A stretch of 64,000 nt of DNA. It comes from Kutzneria chonburiensis. Lineage in GTDB: Bacteria > Actinomycetota > Actinomycetes > Mycobacteriales > Pseudonocardiaceae. The position numbers were made by a program, and so were the translations under genes. Within the stretch, counting starts at the first letter, position 1; every line of letters begins with the position of its first letter. Location: the NCBI RefSeq assembly GCF_028622115.1, contig NZ_CP097263.1:5270001-5334000 (forward strand), given 5' to 3'. Under the pieces are notes generated by a model. The model did no database searches, was not told the DNA's origin, and worked only from the letters and a program-made list of their open reading frames with translations. This document shows, piece by piece, positions 16,763 through 25,183 of the stretch.

Positions 16763-16878
16763 GGCCCTCCAATGGTGCCACGCGGCCGGAATCGTTGGTC
16801 ACGGAGTCGTCTCGGGGATGCGGAATCCGTCGTGTCGTGCGGGACTTCGGCGCGGTTCAACCCGTAAGGTCACCGGAC

Positions 16879-17445
16879 GTGACCGGGATGTCGGAGGAGC
16901 CAGCGCTGTTCCGGCAGGCAGTGGAAGCGCTCAGGTCGGTGCGTACCCGACCGGAGATCGAACTGACGGAGGTCCGTGCGCCGCAGCGGTTGGCGCCGTG
17001 GTCGTTCGCCTACAGCGCGGAAGCCGACGGGCCTGCCGACGTATTGGCCACTGGCCGGTTGGTGCTGCTGCACGACCCGGACGGCGAGGAGGCGTGGGGC
17101 GGGGTGCTCCGCGTGGTCGCCTTCGTCCGGGCCGAGCTGGACGCCGAGCTGGCGGTGGACCCGCTGCTGCCGGCGGTGGCCTGGTCCTGGCTGACCGACG
17201 CGCTCGAGGGCTCATCGGCCCGGTGGACCGCGCTCGGCGGCACCGTCACCCAGAACTCCTCGGCCCGTTTCGGCGACATCTCCGGCCCGGCCCGCACCGA
17301 CGACCTGGAGCTGCGGGCCTCCTGGACGGCGCTGGACGCGGAGCTGACCGCGCACGGCGACGCCTTCTGCGAGCTGCTGTCCAGCACCGTCGGCCTGCCC
17401 CCGGTCGGGGTCACCCTCTTCGGCCAGCGCCAGAGCAGCCTCTGA
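16879..17445 (+). CDS. DUF3000 domain protein
   Basis: A 188-residue cytosolic protein from the GTG at 16879 (AAGG about 10 bp upstream; an ATG at 16888 is possible). It belongs to DUF3000, an actinobacterial family of unknown function usually found between hemE and the RNase D gene, as here. The sequence is acidic with a conserved LAPWSFAYSAE region and a central VVAFVRAELDAELAVDPLLP segment. It is followed at once by a very strong terminator-like palindrome. Confidence 0.85.
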   Translation: MTGMSEEPALFRQAVEALRSVRTRPEIELTEVRAPQRLAPWSFAYSAEADGPADVLATGRLVLLHDPDGEEAWGGVLRVVAFVRAELDAELAVDPLLPAVAWSWLTDALEGSSARWTALGGTVTQNSSARFGDISGPARTDDLELRASWTALDAELTAHGDAFCELLSSTVGLPPVGVTLFGQRQSSL

Positions 17446-17450
17446 CTCTT

Positions 17451-17507
17451 CACGCTTGGAAGGGGCTTTCCCGCACTCGGAGTGCGGGAAAGCCCCTTCC
17501 AAGCGTG
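17451..17507. terminator. 27-bp perfect palindrome after the DUF3000 gene
   Basis: Arms at 17451-17477 and 17481-17507 match over 27 consecutive base pairs, with a 3-base loop (cgg). The core includes ttggaaggggctttcccgc. It starts 5 bp after the DUF3000 stop and 61 bp before the end of the convergent dipeptidase gene, so it may terminate both. The arms are unusually long and error-free for a terminator. Confidence 0.8.
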
Positions 17508-17567
17508 CACGTGCAGCGGCCGCGAGGCCCGAGGGGCTCGCGGCCGCTCGTCATTGCCCCGGTGTGA

Positions 17568-18752
17568 TCACACGATCGAGTGAAGTTTGCGGGCGATCTG
17601 CTCGGCCTCCCGCAGCACCCGCAGCGTGTTCGCGCCGGCCAGCTTCTCGCAGTCCGACTCGCTCCAGCCGCGGTCCAGCAACGCCGTGAACAGGCGCGGA
17701 TAGCAGGAGACGTCCTCGAGACCGGCCGGCAGCCGGTCGGCGCCGTCGTAGTCGCCGCCGAGGCCGATGTGATCGATGCCGGCGACCTCGCGGGCGTGCT
17801 CCAGGTGCCGCACGACGTCGTCGAGCGTCGCCTCGGGCTGCGGGCCACCGCCGGTCCAGGTCTGCGCGAACCGGTGCCGTGCGTCCAGGTCACGGTGGTC
17901 GGCGCCGGCGGCCGTCATGGCCTCCCGCAGCCGGGCGTCCCACTCGGCCCGGGCCGGCGACACGAAGCTCGGCACGAATGTGATCATGCACACACCGCCC
18001 TTGGCCGCCAGTTCGGCCAGCACGTCGTCGGGGACGTTGCGCGGGTGGTCGGCGACCGCGCGGCAGGAGGAGTGGCTGAAGATGGGCGGCGCCTCGCTCA
18101 CGGCCAGCGCGTCACGCATGGTCGACGGCGCGACGTGCGACAAGTCGACCAGCATGCCCAGGCGGTTCATCTCCCGGACCACGTCACGGCCGAAATCGGT
18201 GAGGCCGTTGTGCACGGGCTCGTCCGTGGCCGAGTCGGCCCAGTCGGTGTTGTTGTTGTGCGTGAGCGTCAGGTACCGGACGCCGAGCCGGTGCAGGGCG
18301 CGCAGCGCGCCGAGCGAGTTGTTGATGCTGTGGCCGCCCTCGGCGCCCAGCAGCGAGGCGATCCGGCCGGACCGGAACGCGGCTTCCGCGTCGTCAACCG
18401 TGAGGGCCAGCTGAAGATGGTCCGGATAGCGGTTGACCAGCTCATACACGACTTCGATCTGCTCGAGCGTGGCCGTGACCGCGCTGTGACCCTGGAGCCG
18501 GCAGGGCACGTAGACCGACCAGAACTGCATGGTCAATGCGCCTTTTCGGAGTCGGACCAGGTCCGTCTGCAGATCTGTCCGCTCTTTCGTCAGATCGGCC
18601 GCCGCCCACTCGGCCGGCCAGCCGGCTCCGCCGGCCAGTTCACGCAGCACCCACGGCAGGTCGTTGTGCCCATCCGCCAGTTGGACCCGCCGCAGTAGGG
18701 CGTTTGCACGTGCAGAAGCACGTCCATCTGCGTGTTCCGACCCGTCCGTCAC
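17568..18752 (-). CDS. Membrane dipeptidase (renal dipeptidase family, M19)
   Basis: A 394-residue zinc dipeptidase of family M19, hydrolysing dipeptides, sometimes including D-amino-acid forms. The metal ligands appear in ADGHNDLPW (His/Asp), LLGAEGGHSI (bridging Glu) and FSHSSCRAV with VDLSHVAPSTM (His). No signal peptide or membrane segment is seen, so it is probably cytosolic despite the family name. The 255 bp between this gene and the response regulator (18753-19007) contain short gatcg repeats and the small hairpin cggtcg/cgaccg but no gene. Confidence 0.92.
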   Translation of the reverse strand: MTDGSEHADGRASARANALLRRVQLADGHNDLPWVLRELAGGAGWPAEWAAADLTKERTDLQTDLVRLRKGALTMQFWSVYVPCRLQGHSAVTATLEQIEVVYELVNRYPDHLQLALTVDDAEAAFRSGRIASLLGAEGGHSINNSLGALRALHRLGVRYLTLTHNNNTDWADSATDEPVHNGLTDFGRDVVREMNRLGMLVDLSHVAPSTMRDALAVSEAPPIFSHSSCRAVADHPRNVPDDVLAELAAKGGVCMITFVPSFVSPARAEWDARLREAMTAAGADHRDLDARHRFAQTWTGGGPQPEATLDDVVRHLEHAREVAGIDHIGLGGDYDGADRLPAGLEDVSCYPRLFTALLDRGWSESDCEKLAGANTLRVLREAEQIARKLHSIV

Positions 18753-19007
18753 GACCGCAACTCCTTCATGTCGTTATGAAGCCTTCTCGCGTTAGCCACC
18801 TCGCCAGGAGTCCCTCGATCGTGCGACAAACCTGGCCTCTGGTGACAACTCGATCGGGACAGATACCCATTTGATCGTCCCGCTGACCCGCTTGGGCGGC
18901 TACGCTGCTGCCGTCGACACCACTTTCGGTCGATCAGTGGCGCGGCTGATTGGACGAAAGTCCCGGTGCCGGTCGGGGGGCACGACCGACTCCAGGGAGG
19001 TAGTGAC

Positions 19008-19724
19008 GTGGCTGCCGTCGGCTTAGGTCAGGCCGTTCGTACCACGCCAGCCGGCTCGTTGCCGGCGAACATGGTCCCGCACCCGCGGGAAGAGCTGTTT
19101 TCAGTGTTGGTGGTTGACGACCACCCACTGTTGAGGGAGGCGATAGCGGCTCGGCTTACCCAGATGGGTGCCGGCACAGTGCATGAGGCCGCATCGGTGG
19201 CCGAGGCGAGGGCGCGTGCCCTGGCCACGGGGCCGTGCGACCTGGCGATCCTTGATCTCGGGCTGCCCGACGGAAGCGGCATCGACCTGGTCACGGAACT
19301 CCGTGCTCAGGGCTGGCCGCGCATCGTGGTGCTCGCGTCCTCCGACGACCCCTATGCGGTCCGCTCGGCCTTCCAGGCAGGCGCTCAGGCCTACCTGCTG
19401 AAGTCCGCGTCGCCGATGGTGGTCACCGACGGAGTGCGCCGAGTTCTCGACGGTGGCGTCTACGCGGACCCGAGCGTGGCCCCGGTCCTCGCTGCGGGAA
19501 CCCGGGTCCCTGGCACCGACAACACGCCGCGGGAACTGTCCGCACGTGAGGTCGAGGTGCTCCAGCTGGTCGCCGATGGCCAGTCCAACAAGGAGATCGG
19601 CGAAGCTCTGAACCTGTCCGCGCTCACGGTGAAGTCTCACCTGTCGCGGATCGGCCGGAAGCTGGGCACCGGGGATCGCGCTCAGATGGTTGCGTTGGCC
19701 ATGCGGGCCGGCGTGATCCGCTGA
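19008..19724 (+). CDS. NarL/LuxR-type orphan response regulator
   Basis: From the GTG at 19008 (AGGGAGG site 8-10 bp upstream) this is 238 residues. The receiver domain has the acidic pair in VVDDHP, the phospho-acceptor Asp83 in LAILDLGLPDG and Lys132 in YLLKSA. A LuxR helix-turn-helix follows (LSAREVEVLQLVADGQSNKEIGEAL). About 30 extra residues precede the receiver. No histidine kinase is adjacent, so its signal is unknown. It lies upstream of the RNase D gene on the same strand, 66 bp away. Confidence 0.9.
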   Translation: MAAVGLGQAVRTTPAGSLPANMVPHPREELFSVLVVDDHPLLREAIAARLTQMGAGTVHEAASVAEARARALATGPCDLAILDLGLPDGSGIDLVTELRAQGWPRIVVLASSDDPYAVRSAFQAGAQAYLLKSASPMVVTDGVRRVLDGGVYADPSVAPVLAAGTRVPGTDNTPRELSAREVEVLQLVADGQSNKEIGEALNLSALTVKSHLSRIGRKLGTGDRAQMVALAMRAGVIR

Positions 19725-19790
19725 GCAAGGAAAACGGATGGATCGGCGACGCGAGGACCGAGCAGAACGTGATCCACGCCCGCGCGGGGC

Positions 19791-21059
19791 GTGGAGGACG
19801 TAGGGTCTTCCGCCGTGGATGCACCCTGCTCTGAACCGAAGGACCCGACCGGAGAAACCCCGGTGCTGCTGACCGAACCCGCTGAGGGGGTTCCGCCAGT
19901 GGTGTCCGATCCGGCAACGCTGCGGCGCGCGGCCGCAACGCTGGCGGGCGGGACGGGTCCGGTGGCGGTGGACACCGAAAGGGCATCGGGCTACCGCTAT
20001 TCGCAGCGCGCCTACCTGGTGCAGCTGCGACGAGAGCAGGCAGGCACCGTGCTGGTCGATCCGGTCGCCCTAGGCGGCCGGATCGACCCGCTGGTGGACG
20101 CCCTTGCCGACACCGAGTGGGTGTTGCACGCGGCGTCCCAGGACCTGCCGTGCCTGGCCGAGCTCAACCTGCGGCCGGCGGTCCTGTTCGACACCGAGCT
20201 GGCCGGTCGGCTGGCCGGCTTCGACCGGGTCGCCCTGGGCTCGATGGTGGAACGCCTGCTCGGCTACCACCTGGAGAAGGGCCATGGCGCCGCCGACTGG
20301 TCGCGCCGCCCGCTGCCGCAGGACTGGCTGACGTATGCGGCCCTGGACGTGGAGCTGCTGGTTCCGCTGCGCAACGTGCTCGAGGACGAGCTGCGTGAGC
20401 AGGGCAAACTCGACTGGGCGTTGCAGGAGTTCGAGGCGGTGCGCACCGCGCCGCCGGCCAAGCCGCGGGCCGAGCCGTGGCGGCGCACGTCCGGCATCCA
20501 CCGGCTGCGCAATCCCCGCCAGCTGGCCGCCGTGCGGGCGCTGTGGGAGGCCCGGGACGGGCTGGCCCGCCAGCGTGACATCGCCCCCGGCCGGGTGCTG
20601 CCGGACAGCGCCATCATCGACGCCGCCGTGACCGATCCGGCGACGGAGGCCGACCTGCTGGCCCTGCCGGTGTTCCGCGGCCGTTCGCAGCGCCGGACCG
20701 TGAAGGTGTGGGCCGACGCCCTGGTCAAGGCCCGTGGCCTCAACCGCAAGGAGCTGCCCGAGGTCTCCCCCGCGCACGACGGCCCGCCGCCGCCCAACCG
20801 CTGGGCCGACCGCGACCCGGACGCCGCGGCCCGGCTGGCCGCCGCGCGGGCGGCGCTGACCGGCATCGCCGAGAGCCTGAAGCTGCCGGTGGAGAACCTG
20901 CTGCTGCCCGACCTGGTCCGGCGGACCTGCTGGGAGCCGCCGGCCGACCTGGACCCGGCCACGGTGGCCGAGGTGCTGCGCGCCGGGCACGCCCGGCCGT
21001 GGCAGGTCGAGCTCACCGCGGAGCCGCTGAGCAACGCGCTCAAGGCTGCGGCAGCATGA
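19791..21059 (+). CDS. Ribonuclease D-like 3'-5' exonuclease with HRDC domain
   Basis: A 422-residue protein of the DEDDy exonuclease family. The acidic residues lie in VAVDTERASG, AASQDLPCL and the final YAALDVELL (YxxxD), all within the first 200 residues. An HRDC domain follows (about 220-300: RNPRQLAAVRALWEARDGLARQRDIAPGR-type sequence, centred on ALWEARDGLARQRDIAP). Expected role: trimming of stable RNA 3' ends. The GTG at 19791 is taken as the start; a GTG at 19815 would lose eight residues. Confidence 0.9.
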   Translation: MEDVGSSAVDAPCSEPKDPTGETPVLLTEPAEGVPPVVSDPATLRRAAATLAGGTGPVAVDTERASGYRYSQRAYLVQLRREQAGTVLVDPVALGGRIDPLVDALADTEWVLHAASQDLPCLAELNLRPAVLFDTELAGRLAGFDRVALGSMVERLLGYHLEKGHGAADWSRRPLPQDWLTYAALDVELLVPLRNVLEDELREQGKLDWALQEFEAVRTAPPAKPRAEPWRRTSGIHRLRNPRQLAAVRALWEARDGLARQRDIAPGRVLPDSAIIDAAVTDPATEADLLALPVFRGRSQRRTVKVWADALVKARGLNRKELPEVSPAHDGPPPPNRWADRDPDAAARLAAARAALTGIAESLKLPVENLLLPDLVRRTCWEPPADLDPATVAEVLRAGHARPWQVELTAEPLSNALKAAAA

Positions 21060-21076
21060 GTTCAGCCACCCTGCTG

Positions 21077-21123
21077 GTTACCGGCCAGTAACTCGGACTA
21101 GAGTCCCGGTTACCGGCCGGTAC
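21077..21123. promoter_or_regulatory. Tandem operator-like palindromes upstream of the fadA-like gene
   Basis: Two near-identical sites, gttaccggccagtaac (21077-21092) and gttaccggccggtac (21109-21123), each palindromic around taccggccrgta, have centres 32 bp apart (three helical turns). They lie on the 5' side of the thiolase gene and bracket a tagagt -10-like hexamer at about 21098. This is the layout of a cooperative repressor, plausibly of the fatty-acid degradation type. No regulator gene is adjacent. Confidence 0.65.
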
Positions 21124-21163
21124 GGACGGCCGACCCGAACTCAAAGCTGAGGAGGAGCACGCC

Positions 21164-22390
21164 GTGGCCGCACCAGTAGCGCCGATGACGGACCGGGCCG
21201 TGCGCAACGTGGTCTTCGTCGACGGCGTGCGCACGCCGTTCGGCAAGGCGGGCCCCAAGGGGATCTACGCCGAGACCCGGGCGGACGACCTCGTCGTCAA
21301 GGTGATCCGCGAGCTGCTTCGCCGCCATCCCGAGCTGCCGCCGGAGCGGGTGGACGAGGTCGCCATCGCGGCCACCACCCAGATCGGCGACCAGGGCCTG
21401 ACCATCGGGCGCACCGCCGCCCTGCTGGCCGGCCTGCCCAAGTCGGTGCCGGGTTACGCCATCGACCGCATGTGCGCCGGCGCGATGACCGCCGTCACCA
21501 CCGCGGCCGGCGGCATCGCCTTCGGCGCGTACGACGTGGTGATCGCCGGCGGCGTCGAGCACATGGGCCGGCACCCGATGGGCGAGGGCGTCGACCCGAA
21601 CCCGCGGTTCCTGGCCGACCGCCTGGTCGACACCTCCGCGCTGGTCATGGGCCAGACCGCGGAGAACCTGCACGACCGCTTCCCGCACATCACCAAGGAG
21701 CGGGCCGACACGTTCGCCGCCGCCTCCCAGGCCAAGTACGACGCCGCGGTGAAGGCCGGCAAGATCGGCCCCGAGTTCGTCTCGGTCGCGACCCGCTCGG
21801 CCGACAAGGGCTGGGGCCTGGCCACCGCCGACGAGCCGCCGCGTCCCGGCACCACTGTCGAGGACCTGGCCGGACTGAAGACGCCGTTCCGTCCGCACGG
21901 CCGGGTGACCGCCGGCAACGCCGCCGGTCTCAACGACGGCGCCACCGGCTGCCTGCTGGCCGACGAGGCCACCGCGCAGGAGCTGGGCCTGCCGGTCGCC
22001 ATGCGGCTGGTCGGCTACGCCTTCGCCGGCGTCGAGCCCGAGGTGATGGGCGTCGGCCCGGTGCCGGCGACCGAGAAGGCGCTGGCCCGTACCGGTCTGA
22101 GCATCTCCGACATCGGCCTGTTCGAGGTCAACGAGGCGTTCGCCGTGCAGGTGCTGGCCTTCCTCGACCACTTCGGCATCGCCGACGACGACCCGCGGGT
22201 CAACCAGTGGGGCGGCGCCATCGCGACCGGCCACCCGCTGGCGTCCTCGGGTGTGCGGCTGATGACGCAGCTGGCCCACCAGTTCGCCGAGCGGCCCGAC
22301 GTCCGCTACGGCATCACCACCATGTGCATCGGTATCGGCATGGGCGGCACCGTGATCTGGGAGAACCCGCACTTCGAGGGGGACAAGTGA
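21164..22390 (+). CDS. Acetyl-CoA acyltransferase (thiolase, FadA-like)
   Basis: A 408-residue thiolase from the GTG at 21164 with a strong GAGGAG site. The nucleophilic Cys104 is in DRMCAGAMTA, the His in NEAFAVQ, and the C-terminal Cys in MCIGIGMGG. It cleaves 3-ketoacyl-CoA in the last step of beta-oxidation. The stop overlaps the GTG of the fadB-like gene (GTGA), giving a coupled fadA-fadB operon. The GHPLASSG motif is a variant of the usual GHPLGASG. Confidence 0.94.
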   Translation: MAAPVAPMTDRAVRNVVFVDGVRTPFGKAGPKGIYAETRADDLVVKVIRELLRRHPELPPERVDEVAIAATTQIGDQGLTIGRTAALLAGLPKSVPGYAIDRMCAGAMTAVTTAAGGIAFGAYDVVIAGGVEHMGRHPMGEGVDPNPRFLADRLVDTSALVMGQTAENLHDRFPHITKERADTFAAASQAKYDAAVKAGKIGPEFVSVATRSADKGWGLATADEPPRPGTTVEDLAGLKTPFRPHGRVTAGNAAGLNDGATGCLLADEATAQELGLPVAMRLVGYAFAGVEPEVMGVGPVPATEKALARTGLSISDIGLFEVNEAFAVQVLAFLDHFGIADDDPRVNQWGGAIATGHPLASSGVRLMTQLAHQFAERPDVRYGITTMCIGIGMGGTVIWENPHFEGDK

Positions 22391-24492
22391 TCACCGCAGA
22401 GCAGGCCGCGCAGGCCTTTCCCGACGAGGTCGTCACCAAGGCCGTCACGCGGCTGATCCCCGTGCCCGGGCTTTCCAAGCCGGTCGCCCTGATCACGATC
22501 GACAACGGCTTCGACCACACCCGGCCGTCGACCTTCGGGCCGCAGAGCCTGGTGTCGCTGAACGCCGCGCTGGACGAGGCGCTGGCCGCCGAGCCGGCCG
22601 CGATCGCCGTGACCGGCAAGCCGTTCGTGTTCGCGGTCGGCGCCGACCTGTCCGGCGTGGAGCAGCTGTCCTCGCCGGAGCTGGCCCGCCAGATCGCGCA
22701 GACCGGGCACGACGTGTTCCGCCGGTTCACCGAGTCGTCGATCCCGACCTTCGCCTTCGTCAACGGCGCGGTCATGGGCGGCGGCCTGGAGCTGGCGCTG
22801 TCCTGCCACTACCGGACCCTGGTGTCCAACGCCGCCGCGATCGCGTTCCCCGAGGTGTTCCTCGGCCTGTTCCCGGGTTGGGGTGGCACGCAGCTGCTGC
22901 CCAACCTGATCGGGGCCGACGCCGCGGTGACCGTGATCATCGAGAACGCGTTGAACCAGAACAAGATGCTCAAGCCGGCGCAGGCCGCCGAGCTCGGCAT
23001 CGTCGACGTGGTCTTCGACTCGGCCGACTACCTGGAGCAGTCGTTCGGCTGGCTGGCCGACGTCGTCAACGGCAAGGTTTCCGTCTCCCGCAAGGAGATC
23101 GACCGCGGCGACGCGTGGGACACCGCGCTGGCCCGCGGCCGGGCCTTCGTCGAGGCCAAGACCCACGGCGCTTCTCCGGGCGCGACCAAGGCGCTCGAGC
23201 TGCTGGAGCTGGCTCGCGGCAACGACCTCGACGCCGGCTACGCGGCCGAGACCGACGGTCTGGCCTCGCTGCTGATGACCGACGAGCTGCGCACCGGGCT
23301 GTACTCGTTCAACCTGGTGCAGAAGCGGGCCCGCAAGCCCGCGGGCGCGCCGGACAAGTCGCTGGCCCGGCCGGTGACCAAGGTCGGCGTGGTCGGCGCC
23401 GGCCTGATGGCCAGCCAGCTGGCCCTGCTGTTCGCTCGGCAGCTGAAGGTGCCGGTCGTGCTGACCGACATCGACCAGGCCCGCGTGGACAAGGGCGTCG
23501 GCTACGTGCACGGCGAGATCGACAAGCTGGCGGCCAAGAAGCGCCTGTCCCCCGACGCCGCGAATCGGTTGAAGGCCCTCGTCACCGGGTCCTTGGACAA
23601 GGCCGCCTTCTCCGACGCCGACTTCGTCATCGAGGCCGTTTTCGAGGAGCTGTCGGTCAAGCAGCAGGTGTTCGCCGAGGTCGAGGAGCACGTGTCGGCC
23701 GAGTGCGTGCTGGCCACCAACACCTCGTCGCTGTCGATCACCGAGATGGCCGCGAAGCTGGCCCACCCCGAGCGGGTCGTCGGCTTCCACTTCTTCAACC
23801 CGGTCGCCGTGCTGCCGCTGCTGGAGATCGTCCGCGGCGAGCAGACCGACGACGCCACGCTGGCCACCGCGTTCGCCGTCGGCAAGCAGCTGAAGAAGTC
23901 CAGCGTGCTGGTCAAGGACGCGCCCGCGTTCGTCGTCAACCGGCTGCTCACCCGCTTCCTGGGCGAGGTCATCCGGGCCGTCGACGAGGGCACGCCCTTC
24001 GAGGTCGCCGACAAGGCCCTCGACCCGCTCGGCCTGCCCATGAGCCCGTTGATCCTGCTCCAGCTCGTCGGCCCCGCCGTCGCGCTGCACGTGGCCGAGA
24101 CCATGCACCAGGCGTTCCCCGACCGGTTCGGCGTCAGCGAGAACATGAAGCGCTTCGTCGCCGCCGGCAAGACCGCCGTCTACACCTGGGACGCCACCGG
24201 CAAGCCCCAGGTCGACCCCGAGGTCGCCGCCCTGTGGCAGCCCGGCTCGTCGCCGCTGACCGCCCAGGAGTTGCGGGACCGGGCCGAGGAGGCCCTGGCC
24301 CAGGAGATCCGGATCATGCTCGACGAGGGCGTGGTGGCCGAGGCCCAGGACATCGACCTGTGCCTGATCCTGGGCGCCGGGTGGCCGTTCTGGCTGGGCG
24401 GCATCACGCCGTACCTCGACCGGGCCGGCGTCTCCGAGCGCGTCACCGGGAAGCGTTTCCTGGCGCAGGGTGTGGCCTCGGTTCCGGCCTGA
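22387..24492 (+). CDS. FadB-like enoyl-CoA hydratase / 3-hydroxyacyl-CoA dehydrogenase
   Basis: A 701-residue bifunctional enzyme. The first 300 residues are a crotonase fold (oxyanion segments FVFAVGADLSG and NGAVMGGGLELALSC; the Glu in FPEVFLGLFPGWGGTQ). From about 332 comes a Rossmann domain (VGVVGAGLMASQ) with the dehydrogenase residues in NTSSLSITEMA and GFHFFNPV, then a C-terminal helical domain. It performs hydration and NAD-dependent oxidation in beta-oxidation and should form a complex with the thiolase encoded just upstream. A hairpin follows 12 bp after the stop. Confidence 0.94.
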   Translation: MITAEQAAQAFPDEVVTKAVTRLIPVPGLSKPVALITIDNGFDHTRPSTFGPQSLVSLNAALDEALAAEPAAIAVTGKPFVFAVGADLSGVEQLSSPELARQIAQTGHDVFRRFTESSIPTFAFVNGAVMGGGLELALSCHYRTLVSNAAAIAFPEVFLGLFPGWGGTQLLPNLIGADAAVTVIIENALNQNKMLKPAQAAELGIVDVVFDSADYLEQSFGWLADVVNGKVSVSRKEIDRGDAWDTALARGRAFVEAKTHGASPGATKALELLELARGNDLDAGYAAETDGLASLLMTDELRTGLYSFNLVQKRARKPAGAPDKSLARPVTKVGVVGAGLMASQLALLFARQLKVPVVLTDIDQARVDKGVGYVHGEIDKLAAKKRLSPDAANRLKALVTGSLDKAAFSDADFVIEAVFEELSVKQQVFAEVEEHVSAECVLATNTSSLSITEMAAKLAHPERVVGFHFFNPVAVLPLLEIVRGEQTDDATLATAFAVGKQLKKSSVLVKDAPAFVVNRLLTRFLGEVIRAVDEGTPFEVADKALDPLGLPMSPLILLQLVGPAVALHVAETMHQAFPDRFGVSENMKRFVAAGKTAVYTWDATGKPQVDPEVAALWQPGSSPLTAQELRDRAEEALAQEIRIMLDEGVVAEAQDIDLCLILGAGWPFWLGGITPYLDRAGVSERVTGKRFLAQGVASVPA

Positions 24493-24504
24493 TCCCTGGC
24501 TCAC

Positions 24505-24538
24505 GAAAGCCGGTCGTCCGCGCGGGCGACCGGCTTTC
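24505..24538. terminator. Hairpin between fadB-like gene and toxin gene
   Basis: Arms gaaagccggtcg (24505-24516) and cgaccggctttc (24527-24538) around the loop tccgcgcggg. It ends one base before the toxin gene's stop codon and follows the fadB-like stop by 12 bp, so it serves both convergent transcripts. A 33-bp exact copy lies at 25144-25176. Confidence 0.8.
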
Positions 24539-24814
24539 TCAGTAAGCCCGATAGGCGTCGCGTCGGTGGCTGATCCTGGTGACGTAGACCTGGTGCTTGT
24601 CCTCGTGGATGCGGTAGAGCACGCGATAGTCACCGCGGCGTGCGGACCACTGGTCGTCCATGGGCGGATCCAGCTGCTTGCCGATTCGGTGCGGGTTGGT
24701 CGCCAGCGGACCGGTGACCAGCTCGTACACCGCCATCGCGACGTGAACGGGAACTTGCTCTGCCATCGCCCGCCGCGCCTGCGGTGACCAGGCGATGTCG
24801 TACGACTCGCTCAA
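24539..24814 (-). CDS. RelE/ParE-family toxin
   Basis: A 91-residue RelE-type toxin, probably an mRNA interferase acting at the ribosome. The family core WSARRGDYRVLYRI and the terminal VTRISHRRDAYR are present; the basic residues Arg and His are those used in catalysis by RelE-like folds. It starts with an ATGA overlap to the upstream antitoxin gene, the classic order of a phd/yefM-relE module. Confidence 0.88.
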   Translation of the reverse strand: MSESYDIAWSPQARRAMAEQVPVHVAMAVYELVTGPLATNPHRIGKQLDPPMDDQWSARRGDYRVLYRIHEDKHQVYVTRISHRRDAYRAY

Positions 24815-25104
24815 GCGACGCTGTCCGTTCCATCCGTACGCGCACGCAGGATCGCCGCGATCTCCGAACTGTCGTACACCTCGCCGCGGGCGTATGCGTC
24901 ATCGGATTCCTTGATGTCCCGCAACGCCTCGGGGTCGGCCAGCACGTCGAGCGTCTCGTTGATGCTCTCCCACTCGCCCACCGAGACGAGAATCGCGGCG
25001 GGCTTGCCGTTTCGGGTGATGGTGATCCGGTCGCGCTGGGTCTCCACCTGCACGACCAGCTCGGCCAGCCGGGCCTTCACCTCTGTGATCGGCATGGTCT
25101 CCAT
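24811..25104 (-). CDS. Phd/YefM-family antitoxin
   Basis: A 97-residue antitoxin beginning METMPITEVKARLAELVVQV, the DNA-binding Phd/YefM fold (ITRNGKPAAILVSVGEWESI). The C-terminal acidic helix DIKESDDAYARGE should wrap the toxin. It likely represses its own promoter in the 40 bp upstream, where the unusually AT-rich stretch ccgaattatagtcgctattcgg (25109-25130) has gaat/attc symmetry. Confidence 0.9.
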   Translation of the reverse strand: METMPITEVKARLAELVVQVETQRDRITITRNGKPAAILVSVGEWESINETLDVLADPEALRDIKESDDAYARGEVYDSSEIAAILRARTDGTDSVA

Positions 25105-25143
25105 GGTCCGAATTATAGTCGCTATTCGGTGCCACTACCACCT

Positions 25144-25176
25144 GAAAGCCGGTCGTCCGCGCGGGCGACCGGCTTT
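25144..25176. terminator. Second copy of the fadB-type hairpin
   Basis: Exact 33-bp copy of 24505-24537: stem gaaagccggtcg / cgaccggcttt with the same loop tccgcgcggg. It begins 8 bp after the stop of the DUF6790 gene (minus strand). Together the two copies flank the toxin-antitoxin module. Confidence 0.75.
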
Positions 25177-25183
25177 GCCGTGT

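Noticed and set aside
22306-24633. 775-codon frame antisense to the fadB-like gene
   Set aside because: High-GC shadow of a strongly coding gene; the composition is that of a codon-position-3 mirror and it has no motifs.
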